This document shows, piece by piece, positions 9,530 through 17,061 of a DNA stretch of 64,000 nucleotides (position 1 is its first letter; each line of letters begins with the position of its first letter). Origin of the DNA: a bacterium (GTDB taxonomy: Bacteria > Planctomycetota > B15-G4); contig JAUIEF010000008.1 of assembly GCA_030428785.1 (NCBI GenBank), positions 1 to 64,000 on the forward strand, read 5' to 3'. Below the pieces are notes generated by a model that saw only the letters and a program-made list of their open reading frames with translations, was not told the origin of the DNA and searched no databases. The position numbers and the translations under genes were made by a program.

Positions 9530-10599
9530 GCCGTCCGCGCTTCGTGCTCCTGTGCGTCGGCATCCTGCTCGGCGCGCTGCTCCTCGCCGAGGGCCTCGCG
9601 CGCTGGCGCGCCGACATCCGCTTCGGCGACGTGCAGGACGTCTACGACCTCTTCGAGCCCGTGCCCGGCACGGACGACCTGCTGCGCCCGATCCCCGGGC
9701 TCTCGGCGGTCTTCGCCGGGCGCACCGTGACGATCGACTCGCGCGGCTTCCGCAGCCCGGAGCTGCGCGACCCGCCGCCCGACGGCCGCCTGCTCCTCGC
9801 GTTCCTCGGCGGCTCGACGACCTTCTGCTCCAACGTCGAGGACGACGCGCACACCTGGCCCGCGCTCGCGACCGCGCGCCTGCGGGACGCGCTGCCGGAC
9901 CGCGTCGTAGAGCACGTGAACCTCGGCGCGACGGGCTACGGCGTCGAGCACTCGCGGCGCGCGCTCGACCTGCGCCTCGGCGACCTGCGCCCGGACGTCA
10001 CCGTGATCTACCACGCGACGAACGACCTCGCGCGCGACAGCGAGGTCGTGGCGCGCGAGGCCGGTCTGCTCCCCGAGGCGTCCGAGCCCGACGCGCTCGA
10101 GGACGTCTCGCTGCTCTGGATGCTCATCCGCAAGAACCAGCGCTACCTCGCCGCGCAGGCGGCCGGGCGCGACGCGAACGGCAAGCTCGACGTGCCGGCG
10201 ACGGCGTGGTCCGGCGGCTTCCGCGAGCGGCTCGCGGACCTCGTGCGCGCGGCGCAAGCGCGCAGCCGGCTCGTCGTGCTGCCGACCTTCGCGACGCTCG
10301 TGCGCGCGGATCAGCCGCGGGAGGAGCAGCTCGAGCACCTCGCGCAGTCGTTCACGTTCATGCCGTACCTCACGCCCGAGGCGACGATCGCCGCCTACGA
10401 GGAGTACGACCGGGTCATCCGCGAGGTCGCGGCGGAGACGGGCGCGCTGCTCGTCGAGGCGGCGCACGCGATCCCGGGCGACACGACGCACTTCGCGGAC
10501 TCGGTGCACCTCACGGAGGCGGGCTGCGACGTGCTCGCGCGGCTCGTCGTCGAGGCGCTCCTCGCGTCGCCGGACGCGCGCCCGCTGCTCGACGGGTGA
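9526..10599 (+). CDS. SGNH/GDSL-type hydrolase, membrane anchored
   Basis: GTG start overlaps upstream stop (GTGA); LAFLGGSTTFCSNVEDDAHTWPALA ... VNLGATGYGVEHSRR ... YHATNDLARDSE ... DSVHLTEAGCDVLA. Confidence 0.8.
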   Translation: MSRPRFVLLCVGILLGALLLAEGLARWRADIRFGDVQDVYDLFEPVPGTDDLLRPIPGLSAVFAGRTVTIDSRGFRSPELRDPPPDGRLLLAFLGGSTTFCSNVEDDAHTWPALATARLRDALPDRVVEHVNLGATGYGVEHSRRALDLRLGDLRPDVTVIYHATNDLARDSEVVAREAGLLPEASEPDALEDVSLLWMLIRKNQRYLAAQAAGRDANGKLDVPATAWSGGFRERLADLVRAAQARSRLVVLPTFATLVRADQPREEQLEHLAQSFTFMPYLTPEATIAAYEEYDRVIREVAAETGALLVEAAHAIPGDTTHFADSVHLTEAGCDVLARLVVEALLASPDARPLLDG

Positions 10600-10620
10600 C
10601 GCGCGTCGCCGGCGCGTCCG

Positions 10621-10797
10621 TCAGCAGTTCGTGACGACGGACCCGGCGACGACGATCATCGCCAGGAACATGAGCCCCAGCGCGAGGAGCATGCCGACGA
10701 ACATCCAGGCGATCGGGCCGAGCATCGACTTCGGCGGGGAGTGTGGCGCCGCCGCGGCGGCCGGTTCGGGCGTGCGGGAGTCGTCGACGTCGACCAT
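10621..10797 (-). CDS. small membrane protein
   Basis: 58 aa: MVDVDDSRTPEPAAAAAPHSPPKSMLGPIAWMFVGMLLALGLMFLAMIVVAGSVVTNC; GAGGAG SD. Confidence 0.55.
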   Translation of the reverse strand: MVDVDDSRTPEPAAAAAPHSPPKSMLGPIAWMFVGMLLALGLMFLAMIVVAGSVVTNC

Positions 10798-10877
10798 GGG
10801 GGGGCTCCTCGGAGGCGGCCGCGACGCGGCGCGGCCCCCGACGAACCGCTCACGCGGCGCGAGGTTCCGCGCGGACG

Positions 10878-11159
10878 TCAGGCGTCGACGAGCTGCACGA
10901 CGCGCTCGACCTCGTCGCGCGGGATCGCGGCGCCCTGGTGCGTCACCATGAAGCCGAACTGCTTGCTCTTGGCGACCCACTCGTCGCGCGTGCCCTCGTC
11001 CGTGCCGGCCTCGTGGAGCGCGACGCCCATCATGTGGACGACGCCGCCGGACTCCTCGCCCCAGCGGCCGATGTAGGTGCGCGGGCCCGTCGTGTAGACG
11101 ACCACGGTGCGACCGTGGAGCTCGTCGTGCCCGGGGTGGAAGACGCCGTCGTGTGCCAT
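10878..11159 (-). CDS. conserved hypothetical protein (93 aa)
   Basis: MAHDGVFHPGHDELHGRTVVVYTTGPRTYIGRWGEESGGVVHMMGVALHE...; start supported by TATCCT-N6-ATG. Confidence 0.65.
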   Translation of the reverse strand: MAHDGVFHPGHDELHGRTVVVYTTGPRTYIGRWGEESGGVVHMMGVALHEAGTDEGTRDEWVAKSKQFGFMVTHQGAAIPRDEVERVVQLVDA

Positions 11160-11165
11160 GCGCGC

Positions 11166-11171
11166 AGGATA
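11166..11171 (-). promoter_or_regulatory. putative -10 element (TATCCT) 6 nt before ATG
   Basis: Minus strand gcTATCCTgcgcgcATG. Confidence 0.5.
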
Positions 11172-11355
11172 GCGGGCGGCGCGGCGGGAGCGCCATCGGG
11201 GCCCGCGGGCGGCGCGCGTCGGGGAGGCGCGACGCCGCGCTCCCGGCCGTCGCGCCACGCTCGCGCCTCGCACGCGGACGGAGGGCGGCCGTATCCTCGC
11301 GGCGTCGGGCCGTCGACGCCCGCCGTCCCGACGCACCCCGTCCCGGAGACCCGCC

Positions 11356-11886
11356 GTGAAGACCGTCACCGCCCTCGTGCTCGGCGCGCTGCTGCTCGGC
11401 GCCGGCGTCCTGTCCGCGCGCCTCGTGCCGGGCGCCGTCCCCGCGCAGGACGACGGCGGCATGAAAGGATACGTGCTGGGCCTCATCCACCGCGGCGAGA
11501 CGTGGTCGCCCGAGGTCACCGACGAGGTCATGGAGCTCCAGGCCGGGCACATGGCGAACATCGGCCGGCTCGTCGAGTCGGGCGAGCTCGTGCTCGCGGG
11601 CCCCTGCGGCGGCGACGGCGACCTGCGCGGCATCTTCATCTACGACGTGACGGACCTCGACGCCGCGCGCGCCCTCGCCGACAGCGACCCGGCCGTCGCG
11701 GCGGGCCGCCTGCGCGTCGACCTGTACCCCTGGTGGGGGCCGGCGGTGCTCGCGGACCTCCTCGATCTGGAGCGCGCGCGCGTGGCGGCGCACGCGGCCG
11801 ACGACGCGCTGCACGAGCACGACGGCACGCACGGCGACGACGAGCCGCACGAGCACGGGGGCGACGACGGGCACGAGCACCGCTGA
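11356..11886 (+). CDS. exported YciI-like protein with His/Asp-rich C-terminal tail
   Basis: GTG start; signal peptide; MKGYVLGLIHRGETW ... MELQAGHMANIGRLVESGELVLAGPCGGDGDLRGIFIYDVTDLDAARAL ... DPAVAAGRLRVDLYPWWGP, tail HEHDGTHGDDEPHEHGGDDGHEHR. Confidence 0.75.
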   Translation: MKTVTALVLGALLLGAGVLSARLVPGAVPAQDDGGMKGYVLGLIHRGETWSPEVTDEVMELQAGHMANIGRLVESGELVLAGPCGGDGDLRGIFIYDVTDLDAARALADSDPAVAAGRLRVDLYPWWGPAVLADLLDLERARVAAHAADDALHEHDGTHGDDEPHEHGGDDGHEHR

Positions 11887-11980
11887 GCCGCGCCGCACGC
11901 GGACCGCGGCGAGCCCCGCCGCCGCCGGATCGCGCGCCGACGGTCCTCGCGACCGTCTTCCCGGCCCGCCATAATGCCGT

Positions 11981-12006
11981 CCCGGAGCCGTGCGACCGGC
12001 TCCGGG
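11981..12006 (+). promoter_or_regulatory. 5'-leader hairpin upstream of kinase gene
   Basis: CCCGGAGCCG-tgcgac-CGGCTCCGGG, perfect 10-bp stem, just after CATAAT (11970-11975). Confidence 0.5.
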
Positions 12007-12027
12007 CACGAGCCTCGGGCGGACCCC

Positions 12028-14058
12028 ATGTCGAGCGCGGACGGCGATCGAGCGCGACACCTCCTCGAGCCGGGCACCCGGCTGGGCGACCTCGTGCTCG
12101 TCCGCCACCTCGGCGGCGGCGCGCAGGGCCAGGTGTTCGAGGCGTGGCGGGAGTCGCTCGAGCGGCGCGTCGCCGCCAAGGTGCTCGGCACGGGGCTCGC
12201 GGACCTGGACGCGGACGTGCGGCGGCGGCTGCGGCGCGAGTCGGAAGTCCTCGCGGAGCTCGAGCACCCGAACGTCGTGCGCGTGCTGGGTCTCGTCGAG
12301 GCGGACGGTCACCTCGTGCAGCTCCAGGAGCTCGTGCCCGGCGGCGACCTGCGGCGCTGGATCGACGAGCGGCACGCCGACGGTCGACCGCTCGACCGCG
12401 ACGACGTGCGCACCGCCGTCGCTTGGTGCCGCGACCTCGCGCGCGCGCTCGCCGTCGTGCACGCCCGCGGCATCGTGCACCGCGACCTCAAGCCGGCCAA
12501 CGTCCTGCTCACCGAGGACGGCCGGCCGAAGCTCGGCGACTTCGGGCTCGCGCTCATGGTCGACGCGACGACGCTCGCGACGGGCGACGACATCCGCGGC
12601 ACGCTGCACACGATGAGCCCGGAGCAGCTCGACCCGCGGCGCGGCGACGTCGACGCGCGCTCCGACGTCTACGGGCTCGGCGCCCTGCTCCACCGGCTGC
12701 TCACGGGGCGGCGGCTCTTCACGGGACGCGACGCGCGCGCGGTCGTGACGGACGTGCTCACGCGCGACCCCGTGTCGCCCCGCGCGATCGACCCCGCGTT
12801 GCCCGCCGACCTCGAGGCGGTCTGCCTGCGCGCGCTGTCGAAGTCGCCCGACGACCGGTACCCCGACGCCGCGGCCCTCGCGGACGACCTCGACGCGTTC
12901 CTCGAGGGGCGCCCCACGACCGCGCGTCCCCCCGGCCCGGTCCGTCGCGCGGTGCGCGCGGCGCGCCGTCTGGGCGCCGCGTCGTCCCTCGCGCTCGCCG
13001 CACTGCTCGGCGTGACGTGGTGGATGCTCGAGGCGGGCGTGTTGGCCCAGGGTGACGCCACCGATCTCGCGCGGATCGCGCTGCGCTACGGCGCGGTCGC
13101 CGTGTTCTCGGTCGGCGTCGGCGCGGCGCTCGCCGTCGCGTTCCGTCGGCTGACGCGCGGCGCGCGCGTCGCGACGCCGGCCGCGGTGATCGTCGCGCTC
13201 GCCCTCGGCGCGGCCGCGGGCTCGACCGTCCACGAGGGCCGGCTGTCGCGCGAGCACCGATCACTCCGCGCGGTGCTCGGCGTGCTCGTCGACGCCGGTC
13301 GCGCGCGCGGCGCCGACGACGGTCGCCCGGTCGCGACGACCGACGCCGAGCTGCGCCTGCTCGACGGGTACGTCACGCGCTGGTCCGCGCGCCTCGACGA
13401 CGACGACCACGTCCTGCTGGCGCGCGCGTATCTCCAGCGCATGGAGCTCGAGAAGGCCCTCGTGCACGCGGAGGCACTGAGCGATGAGGCCGTCGGGCGC
13501 GCGCTCGCGCTGCTCATGGTCGTGCAGCGGCTCCTCGGCAACGACCTCGAGGCGCTCGAGGCGTCGGCCCGGCTCTCCGCGCGCCTGGACGCCGTGCACG
13601 CCGGCAGCGAGGGGGACCACCGCGAGCTGCGCGACGTCCGCGAGATCCTGCGGGACGCCGGCGCGTTCGACGAGGCGCTCCTCGCGCGGCTCCCGGACGA
13701 CCGGGAGCCGGTCCGCGTGGCGCTCGCGCTCGACGCGGCGCTCGGGCTCGAGCGGCTGCACGGGCTCACGGGCGACCGCGCGCTGCTCGAGGAGGCGCTC
13801 GCGTCGGTGGACGGCGCGCTCGCGCTCACGGCGCCCGCGGAGGGCGCGCGACCGCCCGCGGACGAGGCGGCGTTCGAGCGCTCGGTGCTGCTCGCGACGC
13901 GCGCGCGCTTGCTGCTCGACCTCGACCGCGCCGGCGAGGCCTGCGAGGCGGCGCGCACCGCGATGGAGCACCTCGCGCGCGCGGGGCCGCGCTTCGCCGG
14001 CGCGGGGACGGGGATCCGCGAGCTCTCCGCACGCTGCTGCGGCGACGGGGAGCGCTGA
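12028..14058 (+). CDS. serine/threonine protein kinase with TM segments
   Basis: VLVRHLGGGAQGQVFEA, AAKVLG, IVHRDLKPANVLLTEDGRPKLGDFGLAL, TMSPEQLDPRRGDVDARSDVYGLGALLHRLLTG; ATG 12028 inside ORF 11974..14058. Confidence 0.93.
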   Translation: MSSADGDRARHLLEPGTRLGDLVLVRHLGGGAQGQVFEAWRESLERRVAAKVLGTGLADLDADVRRRLRRESEVLAELEHPNVVRVLGLVEADGHLVQLQELVPGGDLRRWIDERHADGRPLDRDDVRTAVAWCRDLARALAVVHARGIVHRDLKPANVLLTEDGRPKLGDFGLALMVDATTLATGDDIRGTLHTMSPEQLDPRRGDVDARSDVYGLGALLHRLLTGRRLFTGRDARAVVTDVLTRDPVSPRAIDPALPADLEAVCLRALSKSPDDRYPDAAALADDLDAFLEGRPTTARPPGPVRRAVRAARRLGAASSLALAALLGVTWWMLEAGVLAQGDATDLARIALRYGAVAVFSVGVGAALAVAFRRLTRGARVATPAAVIVALALGAAAGSTVHEGRLSREHRSLRAVLGVLVDAGRARGADDGRPVATTDAELRLLDGYVTRWSARLDDDDHVLLARAYLQRMELEKALVHAEALSDEAVGRALALLMVVQRLLGNDLEALEASARLSARLDAVHAGSEGDHRELRDVREILRDAGAFDEALLARLPDDREPVRVALALDAALGLERLHGLTGDRALLEEALASVDGALALTAPAEGARPPADEAAFERSVLLATRARLLLDLDRAGEACEAARTAMEHLARAGPRFAGAGTGIRELSARCCGDGER

Positions 14059-14074
14059 CGGCGGGCCGCGTCAG
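14051..14074. terminator. putative bidirectional terminator hairpin between convergent genes
   Basis: CGCTGACG-gcgggccg-CGTCAGCG; perfect 8-bp stem containing stop codons of both flanking genes. Confidence 0.5.
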
Positions 14075-15447
14075 CGACCGCCCGCGGGCTCGTCGCGTGA
14101 CGCCGCCGCCTCGAGCATCCCGTCGAGCGCCTGCCGGTCGAGCACCGCCCCGCGCACGAACACCGCGTGCACGCGACGCACCGCACCGATGTCCTCGAGC
14201 GGGTCCGCGTCGAGGAGCACGAGGTCCGCGATGCGGCCGGGGACGATCTGACCGAGCTGGTCCGCGAGGCCGAAAGTCACCGCCGGCGCACGTGTCGCGG
14301 CGCGGAGCGCCTCCGCGGGCGTGAGGCCGCAGGCGACGAGCGCCTCGAGCTCGTCGTGCAGCGACGACCCCGGGTGCACGTGCGGCGCGCCCACGTCGGA
14401 GCCGGCGAGGATCGTCACGCCGCGCGCGTGGAGTCCGCCGACGAGCCGCGTCGCCGCGCGGTGCACGATCCGTCGCTCGCGCACGAAGCCCTCGGGAAGC
14501 GCGTCGACGGGCAGCATCTCGCGCCAGTCGTCGACGAGGCCCGCCGGCGTCCGGGCGAGCCGCGGGTCGCCCCACGCGCCGGACTCCGGGTCCGCGCCGC
14601 GCAGGATGCCCTCGTGCGCGACGAGCGTCGGCACGAAGGCCGTGCCCGACGCGACGAGCGCGTCCGCGAGCGCCGCCGCCCGCCCGCCGTCCGCGAGCAG
14701 CGCGTCGACGTGCGCGTCGAGCGCCTCGTCCGACGCCGCGGCCTCCTTCGTGAGCAGCCGTTCGGCGAGCTGGTTCGCGTGCTCGATCGTCGTCATGCCG
14801 GCGGCCGCCGCCTCCTCCCACGACACGCCGCGCGGCACGTGGCCCGCGACGGGCAGGTCGACCACCGGCGCGATCTCCATGAGCCGCGCGAAGGCGTCCG
14901 CCGGCAGCAGGTCGTGGACCTTGGCGAAGTCCGCGCCCAGGTCGAAGAGCGCGCCGAGGGCGTCCTCCACGTCGTCGGCGCCGGCGAGCTCCCAGCGCAC
15001 GTCGCCGTCGGCGCGCCCGTCGAGGAACGGCCCGGCCGCGAGGATCCGCGGCCCCCGGAGCTCGAGCGTCGCCACCCGGTCGCGCGCGGAGATCGCCGCG
15101 GGGCCGTCGCCGCCCATGGCCCGCACGGCCGTCACGCCGTGCGCGAGGTAGAGCGGGAGCGTGTCCTCGTCCTCGACGTCGTGGACGTGGGCGTCCCAGA
15201 GCCCGGGGATCAGCCAGCGCCCGCCGGCGTCGACGCGCTCGGCGCCCTCGGGCACGGCGCCCTCGCCGTCCGGCCCCATGCGGTCGATGCGGCCGCCGTA
15301 GAGCACGAGCGTCCGGTGCGGGGTCGACGTGCCGGCCTCGACGTCGACGACCGTGACGTCCGTGAGGACCGTCGTGCGCTGCGCGGGGAGGCGCGCCGCC
15401 GCGAGGCCGACGACGAGGACGGCCGCGAGCGCGCGCAGCGCCGTCAC
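14071..15447 (-). CDS. amidohydrolase family protein, exported
   Basis: GTG start 15447; signal peptide; DAGGRWLIPGLWDAHVHD ... VAGHVP ... TILAGSDVGAP ... PGRIADLVLLDADPL. Confidence 0.88.
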   Translation of the reverse strand: MTALRALAAVLVVGLAAARLPAQRTTVLTDVTVVDVEAGTSTPHRTLVLYGGRIDRMGPDGEGAVPEGAERVDAGGRWLIPGLWDAHVHDVEDEDTLPLYLAHGVTAVRAMGGDGPAAISARDRVATLELRGPRILAAGPFLDGRADGDVRWELAGADDVEDALGALFDLGADFAKVHDLLPADAFARLMEIAPVVDLPVAGHVPRGVSWEEAAAAGMTTIEHANQLAERLLTKEAAASDEALDAHVDALLADGGRAAALADALVASGTAFVPTLVAHEGILRGADPESGAWGDPRLARTPAGLVDDWREMLPVDALPEGFVRERRIVHRAATRLVGGLHARGVTILAGSDVGAPHVHPGSSLHDELEALVACGLTPAEALRAATRAPAVTFGLADQLGQIVPGRIADLVLLDADPLEDIGAVRRVHAVFVRGAVLDRQALDGMLEAAASRDEPAGGR

Positions 15448-15629
15448 CGGGGCGAGGTCGAGCGCGCGCGGTGCCCCATGCGGAGGGCGTAGAGCGCGAA
15501 GCCCACGAAGAGCGCGGCGGCGCCCGACGTGCCCAGCGCGTCGCCCTCGAGGAGCTCCCGCCGGACGACCGCGAGCTGCGCCAGCGCGGCGAGGCAGGCG
15601 ATCACGCAGAGGGAGCAGGGGAGGCGCAT
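15444..15629 (-). CDS. small membrane protein
   Basis: 61 aa, two hydrophobic segments; start supported by TACACT-N7-ATG; 4-nt overlap with amidohydrolase gene. Confidence 0.6.
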   Translation of the reverse strand: MRLPCSLCVIACLAALAQLAVVRRELLEGDALGTSGAAALFVGFALYALRMGHRARSTSPR

Positions 15630-15636
15630 GGGAGTC

Positions 15637-15642
15637 AGTGTA
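15637..15642 (-). promoter_or_regulatory. putative -10 element (TACACT) 7 nt before ATG
   Basis: Minus strand ggtTACACTgactcccATG. Confidence 0.5.
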
Positions 15643-15745
15643 ACCGATGCGCTGGTGCTCGTCGTCGCGCGCGTCGCGAGGTCGTCGGCGCGTCACGCGT
15701 GCGGCGCGCCGTCGGCGGCCGTGCGCCGGCGTCGCGCGCGCCGCG

Positions 15746-17053
15746 TCAGTCCGTCACCTGACCGACGATGACGGTGAGGTCGTCCTGCAGCGCGTTCGGC
15801 GCCGCGAACGCGTCGGCCGCGTCGACGAGCACCCGCACCTGGTGCGCCGCGTCGCGCGACGGCCGCGCGAGCAGGTCGTCCGTGCGCCGCGTGCCGAAGA
15901 GCTCGCCCGCGGGGTCGCGCGCCTCCGTGAGCCCGTCGGTGAACAGGACCATCGAGTCGCCGGGCGCGAGCCGCACGACGGCGTCGGCGTAGCGGCTGTC
16001 CTCGAGGACGCCGAGCGGCAGGCCGACGCGCGTCTGCGGGACGTGCACCGTGCCGCCCTCGCGCGACGCGATGCGCGGCGGCGGGTGCCCGGCGAGCGCG
16101 TGCTCGAAGGTCCGCAGCTGCGGGTCGTACACGCCGTAGAGCGCCGTCACGAACATCGTGCCCTGCCGCGTGTACTTCGCCGTGAGGTGCTCGTTGAGCC
16201 AGGCGAGCATGCGGCTCGGCACGTCGGCGGGGCCCTCGTGCAGGTGCGCGAGCGCGTGCGTGACCGCCATGAGCACGGCGGCCGGCGCGCCGTGCCCGCT
16301 CACGTCGGTCAGCAGGATGCCCCAGCGCCCGTCGGGCAGCGGGAAGAAGTCGTAGGAGTCGCCGCCGGCCCGCCCGGACGGCCGGTAGTGCACGGCGAGG
16401 TCGAGGCCCGGTACCGCGGGCGGCGCGTCCGGCAGGAACGAGCGCTGGAGCGCGCCGACCTCCGCGTGCTCCGCGTCGAGCGCGGCGTGCGCCTCGCGCA
16501 GCTCGCGCGCGAGCACGAGACCGTGTGTCGCCCGGCTGAAGAGGTTCGTGAGCCAGACCATCTGCGGGACGTGCTCGGGGTCGAAGGCGTCCGGCCGGTC
16601 GCGCAGGTGCACGACGAGGTTGAGCGCCTCGCCGCCGTCGTACACGGGGATCGAAACGAGCGAGCGCATGCCGGCGAGGTGCTCGGCCGCGGGGTCGTCC
16701 GGGTCGACGCGCAGGTCCTGCACGAGGCGCGGCTGGCCCGCGTCGAAGAGCTCGCCGAGCAGGCCGCCCTCGAGGCGCGGCAGCGCGGAGCGCTCGGCCC
16801 ACGGGTCCGACGGCCCGGCGACGCGCCCGCGCTCCCACAGGCTGCTGCGCGCGACGAGGTACGCCGGCGGCTCCACGCCGCGGCGCGTCAGCGAGAGGAA
16901 GCCGTCCATCTTCTGGAGCACGGTGAGCCGCGCGCGGTACGTCGCGACGAGCTCCTGCGGGTCGGTCGTGCGGCTCACCTCGCGCATCGTCTGCACGACG
17001 TGCATGAGCCGCTCGCGCCAGTCGCCGCCGCCGAAGATGTCGCCGTCGCGCAT
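15746..17053 (-). CDS. GAF-like + PP2C/SpoIIE-type serine phosphatase
   Basis: LQRSFLPDAPPAVPGLDLAVHYRPSGRAGGDSYDFFPLPDGRWGILLTDVSGHGAPAAVLMAVTHAL ... DSMVLFTDGLTEARDPAGELFG; start 17053. Confidence 0.9.
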   Translation of the reverse strand: MRDGDIFGGGDWRERLMHVVQTMREVSRTTDPQELVATYRARLTVLQKMDGFLSLTRRGVEPPAYLVARSSLWERGRVAGPSDPWAERSALPRLEGGLLGELFDAGQPRLVQDLRVDPDDPAAEHLAGMRSLVSIPVYDGGEALNLVVHLRDRPDAFDPEHVPQMVWLTNLFSRATHGLVLARELREAHAALDAEHAEVGALQRSFLPDAPPAVPGLDLAVHYRPSGRAGGDSYDFFPLPDGRWGILLTDVSGHGAPAAVLMAVTHALAHLHEGPADVPSRMLAWLNEHLTAKYTRQGTMFVTALYGVYDPQLRTFEHALAGHPPPRIASREGGTVHVPQTRVGLPLGVLEDSRYADAVVRLAPGDSMVLFTDGLTEARDPAGELFGTRRTDDLLARPSRDAAHQVRVLVDAADAFAAPNALQDDLTVIVGQVTD

Positions 17054-17061
17054 GCGGCCCG

